Assembly (NCBI GenBank): GCA_018894105.1
Contig: CM032117.1
Span: 29,678,501-29,742,500, forward strand
Direction of reading: 5' to 3'
DNA: 64,000 nt
Origin: Jacaranda mimosifolia
Taxonomy: Eukaryota; Streptophyta; Magnoliopsida; Lamiales; Bignoniaceae
The notes under the pieces are model-generated. The model was not told the DNA's origin, ran no database searches, and worked only from the letters and a program-made list of their open reading frames with translations. Below are positions 1 to 10,423 of this stretch, in pieces. How positions within the stretch are numbered: the stretch's first letter is position 1; each line of letters opens with the position of its first letter. A program made the translations under genes and the position numbers.

Positions 1-204
1 TTAAGAAGATAAATAATTAGAGTTCTAGTTGAATTAAAACACTTCTCCCATATATATAATTCAAAACCCCAGTATCAGAAATTCAAAAAAAATGCAGAAG
101 AAAAAAAAAGGGAAAGGGAAACACAGAAAAAAATAGGTTTGACAGTAGTAAGTCTCTCGAGCAAAACATCAGTTAAAATCTCCATGTAAATCCATCGTGA
201 AATT
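1..204. other. Flanking DNA left of Cop-1
   Basis: AT-rich sequence with purine runs (about 88-130) and no reading frame or repeat that I recognise. It is probably the DNA into which Cop-1 inserted, because the 5-bp target duplication GTGAT begins at 205. Confidence 0.6.
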
Positions 205-209
205 GTGAT

Positions 210-933
210 TTTTGGAATAGTGTCTGACAAGCCAATTAGATTGGCCTTGTAAAAGCTATTTTCTTGTAAAACAATCTTGATTGAATGATATTCTTTATAT
301 GGCCACCTTCATCTTATGCTTTATATTACTTCACTTGCATTTGGATGAAGCCTTTAGATCATACATGATTACGGGACTTGGTTAGTTCATTGGGTGGTGA
401 TCATGAAATAAGTCTTACACAGTCGTGATATTAAATCTTCCAAGTCATAGGATCTTATGAAATGGGGTATCTAAGACTCGGATAAACTTGCACTAAAGAT
501 GCATAAATCCAAGAGTTGGATATTGCTCTGTTCCATGAGCAATCTGTATGAGATATGAGTGTACGTTAGTGGGTGCTTGTTAGAGAACAAGGCACTGAAG
601 ACCCTCCGGAGAATCCACTAGATAGCCATAGTGGCAAGTCGGTAGTGGCTAATTCTCTTGCCTACGCTAGTGCATAATATTAGTCCTTTGAGCTGAGGAT
701 CCATGGTAACATTGTGTTCGGTCCTCATGCTTTAACTCTTCCTTGACCACTTAACGAGTCTTTCGGGTTGAGATTGGGTATGAGCTACTTGACATGGAGG
801 TTTGTGAGATCCAAGATGGAATCTGACTCTTCACTTTTGTGAAGGACGAGTGCATCTCCTATGTGTTCTATAATGTTCGATTCCGAGAAATCCTTGCGTA
901 AAGTGGTGTGACAATTTGGAAAAGGAGTTTTTC
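210..933 (+). repeat. Cop-1 5' LTR, truncated after about 724 bp
   Basis: It matches the start of the 3' LTR (4939 on) up to a GGAAAAGGAGTTTT motif near 920-930. It then jumps directly into leader sequence that in Cop-5 lies just after the fourth leader hairpin (ACAAGTCCTTAGG). The U3 hairpin array, TATA box, R/U5 and primer-binding site are all missing. Confidence 0.88.
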
Positions 934-1128
934 ATTTACAAGTCCTTAGGATCTTGATTCTCACTAGAAAATATGATTTCCCGAATTCTTCTAGGGAGTG
1001 AAGAATTTGATAAAATAGTGGGAGGAAAACATGCTTAAAAGACCATGAACATGTTTTTAATATCAAATTCAATCACATGCTTATACTATTTTTTCATCTC
1101 TTGTAGATTTTTGAAATCTTCAAACAAA

Positions 1129-1960
1129 ATGGCTAAAAATCCACTCGCAAGCATTTTGGAAACTAATAAACTAATCAGGCCAAACTTCCAATATTGGTTA
1201 AGAAACCTTAAAATCATTCTTGACTCTAAAAAGCGGACTTACATCCTTGATCAAAGTCCTGTGGACACACTTGGTGATGACGCCATCGACGCACAGCGTA
1301 AAATGTTCACAAAATTTGTAGATGATGATCTACAAATGAGGTGTGTCATGGTGGCATCCATGTCCAATGAGCTTCAAACACATAAAGCATGCTCGAGAGA
1401 TCTATGTGCATTCCCAAGAGTTGTATGGTGTACAAAGTAGACACAAAAGGTTTGCTTTGTCTAAAGAGCTCTTTAGGGCAAGGATGAGTGAAGGGTCCAA
1501 TGTCCATGATCATGGCCTCAAGATAATATGACTCATCGAGAAGCTTGGATAGTTAAATGTGGTCATGGACAATAACCTTTACGTGGATTTGATCCTACAG
1601 TCATTACCATCGTTATATGATCAATTCGTTATGAACTTCAATATATTCAAGTACGAGGTTACGATTAACGAATTGATCAATATGCTGGTGACCGTGGAGG
1701 CAACTATGAGAAAGGAAAAGCTCCTTATGCTTTCATCCTCCTCCAAGTCGAAGGGCCCTAGGGGTCCTAGAAAGGGAGTTAAGAGGAAGAATAGTTCTTC
1801 CTCGAAAGGGAAGCAACCCGATAAAAGTTTCAGGAGAGTTAAGAAGAAGGTTAAAACCAAAGCTAGTTGTTTCTACTGTGGTGAAAAGGGGCATTGGAAT
1901 AGAAATTACAAAGCTTACCTAGCAACCCTTGAGAAGGGTATGTACTTTATTGAAGTGCAC
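1129..1960 (+). pseudogene. gag: Cop-1 gag (capsid, nucleocapsid) remnant
   Basis: The start is the ATG of MAKNPLASIL at 1129, the same position as in Cop-4 and Cop-5. The protein carries the copia capsid signature NFQYWLRNLKIIL near its N-terminus, then a basic Ser/Lys-rich linker, and a zinc knuckle near 1867-1910. The knuckle reads CFYCGEKGHWNRNY, so its final Cys has become Tyr. The frame shifts near 1380, then in-frame stops occur near 1529 and 1550. Gag would form the virus-like particle and bind the element RNA, but this copy cannot be functional. Cop-4 holds the least damaged gag of the family in this window. Confidence 0.88.
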
Positions 1961-2296
1961 ATGACGAGTAATTCTTCCATATGGGTATTTGATACCGCAT
2001 GTGGTTCTCACCTTTGTAATTTGTTATAGGGGATGGAAAGAAGAAAGAGTCTTCATGAAGGGGATATGATCCCCCACTTAGGAAATGGAGCAAAGGTTGC
2101 GGCCACTTTCCAAGGCATTGTCAAGTTAGACTTGGGAAATACTTGCATTGTACTTGATCTGGTTTATTATGTACCCCACCTTGTTAAGAACATTGTTTCA
2201 ATTCTCGTTCTGGATAATAAAGGATTTAATTTTTCTATATCTAATGGGAAATTGATGGCATTAAAGAATGGTTCTTTACTTGCTAAGGTATATTAA
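1961..2296 (+). pseudogene. Cop-1 protease remnant
   Basis: Follows gag in the same frame. The aspartic protease site is visible as WVFDTACGSHLC near 1981-2015, equivalent to the copia DTG/DSG site but reading DTA. A TAG stop at 2027-2029 follows, then GMERRKSLHEG and a hydrophobic C-terminal stretch ending LVKNIVSI. The frame then ends at paired stops near 2297 and resumes in another frame in the integrase. The family enzyme cleaves the Gag-Pol polyprotein; this copy cannot. Confidence 0.82.
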
Positions 2297-2304
2297 TAAA
2301 TAGA

Positions 2305-3330
2305 TTGTACATACTTGATTCTCAACCTTCACTAATGCACATTCAATCAAGTAAAAGAAAATTAGACATCCAAGAAGATGCCATTCTTCGGCATGCAAGA
2401 CTTGGTCATATCTCTAATAATAAGATGAACAAGTTAAAATCTCTCAAAGCACTAAACGTTAGTGGCATTAAGGACTTTCCTACTTATGAATCTTGTTTAA
2501 AGGGAAAAATGCCCAAAGCTCCTTTTGTAGGACAAACAGAGAGCTCCACAAGTCTCTTGGATTTGATCTATACAGACATTTGTGGACCACTAAGAGTTAG
2601 TGAGAGATGAGGCTATTCTTACTTTATCACCTTCACCGATGACTTTAGTCGGTTTGGACACGTGTTTCTTATGAAGAACAAGTCTGAAGCCTTTAAAAAG
2701 TTCAAAGAGTATAGGAATAAAGTAGAAAAGCAATTGCGGCTAAGTATTAAAGCTTTTTGATTGGATCGAGGGAGAGATACTTGAGCACTGAATTCTTAGA
2801 TTATCTAAAGGAGAATAGGATTCTCTATTAATAGACTCCACCCAGCAGACCCCAACACAATGGAGTAGTCGAAAGGAGAAATCGTACTTTGTTGGACATT
2901 GTACGTTCCATGATGAGCTTTTTTGATGTGCCTATATCATTTTGGGGATACGCGTTACTTACGACAGTAAGGTTACTAAATATAGTACCCACAAAGTTGG
3001 TCCCAAAGACTTCACACGAGATGTTGATCCCGCTTACATGAGACGAACAATGGGAGATTAGTTAGATAATAGATCCACCTTGTGCAAGTTTATGGGATAC
3101 CCTAGAGAGTCTACGGGTTATTATTTCTATGATCCCTCGAAACAAAAGGTGCTTGTTTCAAGGAACGCCATTTTTGGAAAAGGAATTTTTATTAGATAGA
3201 AATGGCGTTATTGTTGAATTTGATGAAGTTCAAAATGATCAAGAAATCCCACAAGCAGCAGAAATAAGGGAGCAACAAGAGCCTAGTACACAACCTCTAT
3301 GTAGGTCGGACCGAATCAAGAGGTAACTCG
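2305..3330 (+). pseudogene. Cop-1 integrase remnant
   Basis: Begins with the GAG-pre-integrase region YILDSQPS, then an HHCC zinc-binding region (HARLGHIS, then CLKGK near 2490-2510). The first catalytic Asp lies in IYTDICGP near 2575. A stop at 2608-2610 interrupts it, a second occurs near 2758, and the downstream core around the second Asp is shifted (SDxGGEY is degraded to LDRGRD). The DDE Glu region (NGVVERRN) can be followed near 2860-2890. The C-terminal tail around 3129-3326 ends in the family signature PLxRSDRIK. Multiple frames are needed to read it. Confidence 0.85.
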
Positions 3331-3349
3331 AAAGGTTTGGATTTCTTCA

Positions 3350-4480
3350 TGAGACAGGCCAATCGAATGATGATCCGAAGACCTATGAGAAAGCTATGTT
3401 GGACATAGATTCAGGACGTTGGCTTGAAGCCATGAGATCTGAAATGGACTCCATGTACTCAAACAAAGTATGGACTTTGGTAGATCCGCCAAAGGGCATA
3501 GTTCCCATTGGTTGCAAGTAGATGGAGAGAAGTGGTGACTTTTAAGGCACGACTAATAGCAAAAGGTTACACTCAAAGACCTGGTATCAGTTTTGAGGAA
3601 ACCTTTTCATCGATCGCTATGCTTAAGTCTATTTGGATTTTACTTGCCATAACTGCATATTATGACAATGAGATATGACAAATGGATATGAAAACCACTT
3701 TCGTCAATGGTGACATTGAAGAAGAAATCTATATGGAGCAACCACAAGGTTTTACATCTAAGGGGAGTAAGCAAAAGGTTTACAAACTCTAGAGATCTAT
3801 TTATGCACTCAAACAAGCGTCCCGAAGTTGGAACATACATTTTGAAAAAATGGTCAAATTGTTTGCCTTTGTCAAAAATGTGTATGAACCATATGTGTAC
3901 AAGAAGGCTAGTGGGAGTTTAGTACAGTTTATTATGCTTTATGTCGATGACATCATTCTCATTAGGAATGAGGTAGGAATGTTAGAGTGTGCTAAAGCAT
4001 GGTTATCTACATAATTTTTCATGAAGAATTTGGGAGAAGCATCCTACGTATTGGCAATACTTATCTATAGAGATAAATCTAAAAGTATGCTGGGGCTATC
4101 CCAATTTCCGTACATTGACAATTTACTAAAGAGGTTTAGTATGGAAGAATCCAAGAAGAGATTTCTTCCCATGGGACATGGCATTCATCTCTTAAACTCT
4201 ATAGCCCCCAAGATTGAGGAAGAGAAACGAATGATATCTTACATACCTTGTGCCTCCGCTATCGGTAGCATAATGTATGTAGTTCAATGTACAAGATAGG
4301 ATGTGGCACACTCGCTAAGTGTTACGAGTAGGTTCCAATCCAATATCGGTAAGAGTTACTGGATAGCTATAAAAGTAATCCTAAAGTACTTGAGAAGGAC
4401 TAAGGACTTGTTTTTGGTATACGGCAATAAAGAATTGAAACTAGGGGGTATTTGGATTTGAGTTTTCAACCTGATGTAGA
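3350..4480 (+). pseudogene. Cop-1 reverse transcriptase remnant
   Basis: This is the RVT_2 type of copia. The start region WLEAMRSEMDSMYSNKVW is readable at 3420-3470. The catalytic YVDD is intact at 3940-3951 (LYVDDIILI), but the region before it is spread over two frames with many stops. The C-terminal part (4021-4299) is open for 92 codons and includes MKNLGEASYVL and the thumb region. It continues into LKYLRRTKDLFLVYG near 4380-4420. In the living family it copies element RNA into DNA using an initiator-Met tRNA primer. Confidence 0.87.
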
Positions 4481-4920
4481 TGACCTCAAATCTATTTCTA
4501 GATTTATATTTCACCACAATAGCGGTGCGGTGAGTTGGAAGAGTTCCAAACAAGACACCAGGCCGACTCCACCACTAAAGTAGAATATATTGCAGCTTTG
4601 GAAGCTGCAAAGGAAGGTGTTTGGATGAAAATTTTCATTCAATAGTTGAATGTAGTGCCTAGCATTGCTAAGCTAGTTGTTATCTTCTGTGACAACACCG
4701 GGGCGGTAGCGCAAGCGAAAGAGCCAAGATCTCATCAGAAATTCAAGCACATTTTGAGGTGATATCATTTGATCCGGGAGATCATTGATAAAGGCGACAT
4801 TCGATTGGAGAGAGTTGCCTCGGAATAGAATATAACAAATCTACTAACTATGCCCTTAGCAGAAAAGGTCTTTGAAGAACATCTTGGGAAGATGAGTCTC
4901 AAGGTCATCGGGCATTAACT
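4481..4920 (+). pseudogene. Cop-1 RNase H remnant
   Basis: Residues typical of copia RNase H are readable near 4561-4620 (ADSTTKVEYIAALEAAKE, containing the catalytic Glu) and near 4684-4740 (IFCDNTGAVAQAKEPRSH, containing a catalytic Asp). Stops occur near 4643 and 4759. The reading frame runs almost to the polypurine tract, as expected for the last domain of a copia polyprotein. Confidence 0.82.
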
Positions 4921-4923
4921 TTA

Positions 4924-4938
4924 GGGCAAGTGGGAGAT
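4924..4938 (+). promoter_or_regulatory. Cop-1 polypurine tract
   Basis: GGGCAAGTGGGAGAT sits directly before the 3' LTR. The same sequence precedes the LTR in Cop-5 (37371-37384) and, on the other strand, in Cop-6. It primes plus-strand DNA synthesis. Confidence 0.85.
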
Positions 4939-6140
4939 TATTGGAATAGTGCACGGCAAGCCAATTAGATTGACCTCGTAAAAGCTATTTCCTTGTAAAA
5001 TAATCTTGATTGAATGATATTCTTTATATGGCCACCTTCATCTTATGCTTTATATTACTTTACTTGCATTTGGATGAAGCCCTTAGATCACACATGACTA
5101 CGAGACTTGGTCAGTTTACTAGGTGGTGATCATGAAATAAGTCTTACACAGTCATGATGTTAAACCTTCCAAGTCATAGAATCTTATGAGACGGGACATC
5201 TAAGATTTAGATAGATTTGCACTAACGATGCATAAATTCAAGAGTTGGATATTACTCTGTTCCATGAGCAATATGTATGAGATACAGGTGCACATTAGTA
5301 GGTACTTGTTAGAGAACAGGGCACTGAAGACCCTATGAAGAATCCACTAGACAGTTGTAGTGACAAGTTGGTAGTGGTCAAGTCTCCCACTTACGCTAGT
5401 GCATATTATTAGTTATTTGACCTAAGGATCCATGGTAACCTTGTGTCCGATCCTCATGCTTTGACTCTTCCTTGACCACTTAGCGGGTCCTTTCGGGTTG
5501 AGATTGGGTATGAGCTATTTGGCATGGAGGTTTGTGAGATCTAAGATGGAATCTGACTCCTCGTTTTTGTGAAGGGTGAGTGCATCTTCTATGTGCTCTA
5601 TAATGGTCGATTCCAAAAAATCCTTATGCAAGGTGGTGTGACAATTTGGAAAATGAGTTTTACAAAGGTAAGGTCACACAAGGGAATTGAACATTAGGAA
5701 TATAAACATGGTATTGAGGCTATTAGGGAACCGACAAATATCCTACCCCAGGCCTCTTTTAGAAGATAAGAGACGGAAGGACTGTATTTGCATGGTACGT
5801 GTAGAGCTGTGATGGTTCTCCAGAATATTCATTTCGGCCAATTAGTTGGGCTTTATGAGCTTGAGGTTGGACATCGACCATGGAGATTGGGTACTCTTCA
5901 ATAAATGAGATTAATTGAATTGAGTCGATTAGTTTAAAAGGAGTTTTAAACTAAAATAAATAAAAAATATTCAAAAGTCACAAAGAGTTGTGAGCCCATG
6001 TCCAATGAATGGTAGAACCTATTGGGTCACACACAAAAGCCGAATAGCTTCCAAAATTGGTAGAGCAATTTTCTAAGTGTTAGAAAATTCACCCTTTGGT
6101 GACCGATTTTCAAGGTTCCAATTTTACGGTCAATTTTGGT

Positions 6141-6317
6141 TTGATTAATTTAAGTGTTAAATTAATCAACTAATTTAAGAGTTAAGTTAGACCAATAATT
6201 AAGGAGTTAATTATTTGGTACCATGTTGACCATCAATTAGACAAGTTGACTTAAAGAGTTAAGTTGACTAATTTAAGCTTAAGAGTTAAGCTTGTTTGAT
6301 TTAAGAGTTACATCAAA
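6141..6317 (+). repeat. U3 array of six short hairpins with a shared GAG-type loop
   Basis: Six inverted repeats lie in about 175 bp. Stem and loop: 6141-6169, TTGATTAATTTAA with loop GTG, 13 bp perfect. 6170-6190, CTAATTTAA with loop GAG, one G/T. 6194-6215, AATAATTAA with loop GGAG, perfect. 6249-6264, ACTTAA with loop AGAG, perfect. 6275-6293, AAGCTTAA with loop GAG, perfect. 6295-6317, TTTGATTTAA with loop GAG, one mismatch. The same set recurs in the other LTRs of the family. Confidence 0.8.
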
Positions 6318-6524
6318 GGTTAATTAATTAAATTAAAGTGTATTATTTAATTAATGGAAAGAATACTTTTTGGATGGAAAATTTAAATGAAGTGTTCATT
6401 TAAATTAGCATTTTAATTAATTTGGAATTAGATTCCAAATGAAATTGAAATGTACTTGAAATTCAAGTAAGACTTGAATTTGAATTTTACCAACTTGGCA
6501 TGCCACTTGGGCGGTCACCTTGAG

Positions 6525-6580
6525 GAAGGTGTGATGCCAACTAGCATCACATCTTCCACCCTCTATATATAGATATAGAG
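6525..6580 (+). promoter_or_regulatory. LTR core promoter: hairpin followed by palindromic TATA box
   Basis: A 13-bp stem (GAAGGTGTGATGC, 6525-6537, with 6544-6556, one G/T pair) is followed within 5 bases by CTCTATATATAGATATAGAG (6561-6580). The latter contains a TATA box and is itself an 8-bp inverted repeat. Transcription would start a few tens of bases downstream. Equivalent hairpin plus TATA pairs are present in the other LTRs. Confidence 0.75.
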
Positions 6581-7200
6581 TGCTTGCGAAATTCGAATTA
6601 AGCATTGTTGAAAAGTGTGAGAATTAGATTCTTACATTCCTTCCAAAATCTCTCTCACCATGCATTGCATCATGAGTTGAAGCTTTGCATTTCTTCTTCC
6701 TCCCAACCTAAAAATCAGCCTCCTCTACCTCATTTTCTCCTCTCTAACTCCAGGTTCTAGTGAGGGAAAATTAGAAGATTTTTTGGTGTTTGGATCATAT
6801 CAATAGAGGCAAGGCACTTGACTTGCTCGGATTTGGAGATCCGCCTCAGCAGCTTCCGGTTGGCAAATTTTTCTGGATCTATCCATAAGGCTTTTTGACT
6901 CCAATCTTTCATAGTAGCTTCCCCTGTGCGTGGGGGTGTTTCATATTTAATTTTGTGAATTTTGGAGTGGTATAGCCGGGGCAAACATTTCCATCTTTCC
7001 ACCGTGCCAATTCCAAATAGTTTCTAGACTCATGAGAGGTAGTTGATCTTCTCCTTATTTTTGAGCTACAAGAGGTAATTCTTCATCCTAATCCAGATCT
7101 ATAGCATGATTAGATCCTTGGTAGCTTGAGTAGCTTAGTTACTTTCAAGCTTATGAAGTTTTAATTTATGGATCCTAACGCTACTCTTGCCTTCAGTGAT

Positions 7201-7939
7201 TTTTTGTCGTTGGTGAACCTTTTCTTTCCTTGCATATTTATGGTATTGGAGATTGTATATGTATTGAAGGGGAAATAAATTAATTAGGCAAACAAGAGTG
7301 TTGTCGGGTTGTATAAGGGGTGGGGGCGGTTTTTATTTGGAAAACAATATGCATGTTACATCTAAGGACGAATGAATTGAAAATAATCAAAGGTGGCTTT
7401 GACCAATTTTGGTGTGTGTATGTAGTGCTGATTTCTTTTCACTTTTTTTTCTTTGAAAATTTCAAGGTTGAAATAATAAGGAGGATGGCATCATATATAT
7501 ATATATAAACCTGTGCATATGTTTTGGGACATGTGTCACTAGTATACTATTACCAGTACCATACAATCATACACTCTCACGCACAAATACAACCTGAATA
7601 CATATATGTGAATAAAATATAAACGCATATATGTTTGAGGCATGTGCCATTCGATATCCTAACCATTATTAGTATTTTTGTAAAAGTGTAATGTTTAGGT
7701 ATTTAATGGTTAAATTGATTTTAATGTCTGAAAGTTATTCTTATCTTTTTGTAAAACTATTTTTAATTTTATTGTTATTTCTTTTCTGCTCTTGTTGATA
7801 GGAATTTTAAGATTTGTTTACTATTGAATTCTAGAATTTGTTTAGGTTAATTTTCTTATTTATAATTTTGGGATTTTGAATAGGCTTTAAATGAGAAAAA
7901 TATACATATATAGTAAATTATTTTATATAGTACCAATTA
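7201..7939. other. Unassigned AT-rich intergenic DNA
   Basis: No gene or recognised repeat apart from a short AT dinucleotide run near 7494-7507. Probably the continuation of the pre-insertion target of Cop-1. Confidence 0.4.
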
Positions 7940-9173
7940 GGATTGTTGGGTTTGAGGTACCATATGCTTATGGTACCCATAGGATAGTTCGAAGTAAATT
8001 TTGTCTTGTTAGTCAGTTACATTAGTGATTGATATGCTTATTAAATGCATCAGGTGACTCAACTATTGACTCGATTAATTCTGAGATAGGTGATTGACTT
8101 CTAGAATTGATCTTGAAGGTGAGTGCCTAAACTTATATGTATTACATAATATATTTTTTTAAAAACCCAAAATGATATATGCTGCTTAATCGACAGACAA
8201 ATTTTTTATTTTATACTACACTATATATGTATTCCACCGCACACAAAAATAAAGATTTTTCTTATTTTATTTCTAGATGAAAGAAAACATGTGCTTTTGT
8301 GATTTTTAATGCTTCTAGACTAGCAGTTAAATTCGACAATCAACCGATGACTGGATTTACTGTTACTGCTACTATTATTGTTAGTTGGATCCAACTTGAT
8401 CTGGGTGTCTGAGGAACTTCACCGGGCAGTGGCGGGCTTACCGGTTGAACCCTAAGCCCCCATGGCCTAATCCCCTAGCACACAATAGAATTCATTTGTG
8501 GCTAAGATGGGTCATAGGATTTCTTGAGGACTTAGGCTTGGACACTGTTTTGATAAGATCGCACTTTGCCCGAAACGATAAGGGACTATTACAGTGGGAG
8601 TCATATGGTTGACTGGCTATAGAAAAACTCTGTATGATCATCGCATTTAATTTGTTAGTTTGTGAAAATAGTTACTAAATTCTTGTTTCATTACTGCTTG
8701 ACAGTTTATTTATTGCTTTCCACTGATATTCTTCTTGAATATTTTTACTAAATTAATCATGCTAAATTCATGAACTCACCTTGCACACACTTGGCATTCT
8801 CTGAGTTTTTTACTCACACGCTATGTTTTTCTTTAATTTCCTTTTGGCAGACCTAGATCCTGGCCTTAGTAAGGAGATGGATCCTGCTTATGATGAGAAT
8901 CAGGACTGAAGTCTTAGTTAGGATCTTTGTAGTAGCCTAGCTTATTTCTCCTTAAGCTTATTAGTTCTATTTTATTTATTATGGATTTTATTTTGCTTTA
9001 GTTGAGGTTTAAGTATTAGTACTTTGATTCTTTATGTTATAAGATTAGCTTGAATTATTTTAAGTATTGGGAGTTCTTTAGTCTATATTTATGTTTTGGA
9101 CAGATAATATTGTTTATTAGATTTGAATTTCACGCTTTGAAACTAGAATGTATGTATTGATTTTGGGGCATGA
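7940..9173 (-). repeat. Probable Ty3/gypsy LTR, minus strand
   Basis: On the minus strand the sequence begins TGTCATGCCCC at 9173, a typical start of plant chromovirus (Tekay/Del-like) LTRs. A purine-rich GAAGAAGGAGAA lies immediately upstream and could be the polypurine tract. The interior has the style of such LTRs (AAGGCCAGGATC, then a GTGAGTAAAAAACTCAG segment). The inner end near 7940 is a guess, since no matching terminus or partner LTR is visible. Confidence 0.5.
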
Positions 9174-9991
9174 CATTCTCCTTCTTCAACCTTTTTGGTC
9201 GTACAAAAAGGGAATACAGGGTGGCGTCTTGAGGATGCACAACCCCTGACCTCAAGCATTCAAGTTTTAATTTATGATGAGCCATTTGCAGCACTATTTG
9301 TCTCTTTTGGGCGTCGAAATGACTTCCACTTCCCTAGAACTGTATTGTAGCTGCTCCACTGCCGTAAATATCCCGCAATATGGTAGGTAACTAGGACCTT
9401 GCAAATTGATACATGACGGAATAGTTAACTATGCCATTCTTGCAAAAGGGTTGATTGATAAGAGGAAGGACAAATGAGAAAATTCAAGATGATAGCTCTA
9501 CGAAAGCCAAAGAAACAACTCGAAAGAAGGTAGGCTCACTATTTTACACTCTACCCTGACTAATTATTATTCCATTCTTTTCTTCAGTTTATTGACTGAA
9601 ACATCAAAAGGTCTTAGCCGAGGGCCACCTCGGCAAGCCTGATAAGGCTTTTGTGGTTGCAGGTTTGACCCTGCGTCTACTTGAAAAACTGAGTTCTATC
9701 TTATCGACAACTTGATTCTCATCACAAATCTTCTCAATCTTCCTTTACTAAAATTTTACACATTATCCCTCCCCCCCTAAAAAAATCCTATTTACTCATG
9801 GTTTTAATTAATAAAATTAGAGATAAAATGAAGAATATTATTAATCAAATACTTAATTTAGCTAGCTATCAAAGTTTCTTAAAATAGTAGGAAAACCCCA
9901 CGTTTGGAGGCAAAATAAAAGTTTACCTCAAATAATTTTTATTATTAAAAAATTTGATTAATTAATCAAATATATTTAAATTAGCTAATTA
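9174..9991. other. Unassigned DNA next to the gypsy LTR
   Basis: Could be the 3' end of the internal region of a minus-strand gypsy element, since a polypurine-like tract adjoins the LTR. I found no integrase or chromodomain residues that would prove it. A C-rich run lies near 9768-9780. Confidence 0.35.
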
Positions 9992-10096
9992 ACAATAAAG
10001 TGAGCATTGGCCTAGTGGCATCAACTGCATACATATAAGGTTAAGAGTTCTGAATCCTAATGAACACCTGATGTGCATCATATAAATAAAATAAGG
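9992..10096 (+). mobile_element. tRNA-derived SINE, copy 1
   Basis: 105 bp between perfect 9-bp target duplications AGCTAATTA (9983-9991 and 10097-10105). Pol III box A-like TGGCCTAGTGG and box B-like GAGTTCTGAATCC are spaced as in a tRNA. The tail TATAAATAAAATAA is shared with copy 2 at 18465-18577, as is CCTGATGTGC before it. The length and tail fit short plant tRNA-derived SINEs. Confidence 0.82.
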
Positions 10097-10105
10097 AGCT
10101 AATTA

Positions 10106-10423
10106 TTGAAATTCCTCAAAACCCCCTTAAATAATTTGTTTTTGCCACATTTAATTATGGTGAGAAATAATTTAACTATTTGCTACACTTTTCAAAGTAT
10201 GGCAATTGACTATTATATACTGCACTGCTTTGATTATGGTGAAAGACAATGGTGTTTTTGATAGTTTTTTTTACCACATATTAAGTTTGTAGTAATTGAA
10301 GATAATTTCATAGCAAAAGTCAATTACCACGATTGAAAAAGTATAGCTAAGCTTTTACCTCACTTGCAATGCATATGACTAGAGAAGTGTAGTTAATAAC
10401 TTTTTACTATACTTTATTATTAT
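10106..10423. other. Unassigned DNA with the left target duplication of the MULE
   Basis: No gene seen. TTTATTATTAT at 10413-10423 is repeated at 13908-13918 and marks the MULE insertion. The same anonymous AT-rich DNA resumes after the element. Confidence 0.5.

Larger units (their letters stand above)
210..7195 (+). mobile_element. Cop-1: decayed Ty1/copia retrotransposon, large-LTR family
   Basis: The element is bounded by GTGAT at 205-209 and 7196-7200, a 5-bp target duplication of the length copia integrases make. It starts with an altered terminus (TTTTGG for TGTTGG) and ends CTTCA at 7195. Domain order is gag, protease, integrase, reverse transcriptase, RNase H, which defines copia. 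An internal deletion removed the distal two thirds of the 5' LTR, the primer site and nearly all the leader, joining LTR (to about 933) to the last leader bases. All coding parts are broken by stops and frameshifts. The first 80 bases of the two LTRs differ at roughly one in ten positions, so the insertion is old. I could not fix the copia lineage without a phylogeny. Confidence 0.93.
4939..7195 (+). repeat. Cop-1 3' LTR, about 2257 bp, essentially full length
   Basis: Starts TATTGG after the polypurine tract and ends CCTTCA at 7195. It contains an AT-rich hairpin array at 6141-6314, a hairpin plus palindromic TATA box at 6525-6580, and then the probable transcript start region. It is the longest single LTR of the family in the window and serves as the reference for the others. 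Confidence 0.9.

Noticed and set aside
7320..7508. Small ORF near the Cop-1 right flank
   Set aside because: Ends in an AT dinucleotide run and has no family resemblance.
7940..9173. Plus-strand gypsy LTR ending GGGGCATGACA
   Set aside because: No primer site follows on the plus strand, whereas a purine tract precedes the mirrored start on the minus strand. The minus orientation is favoured, but weakly.
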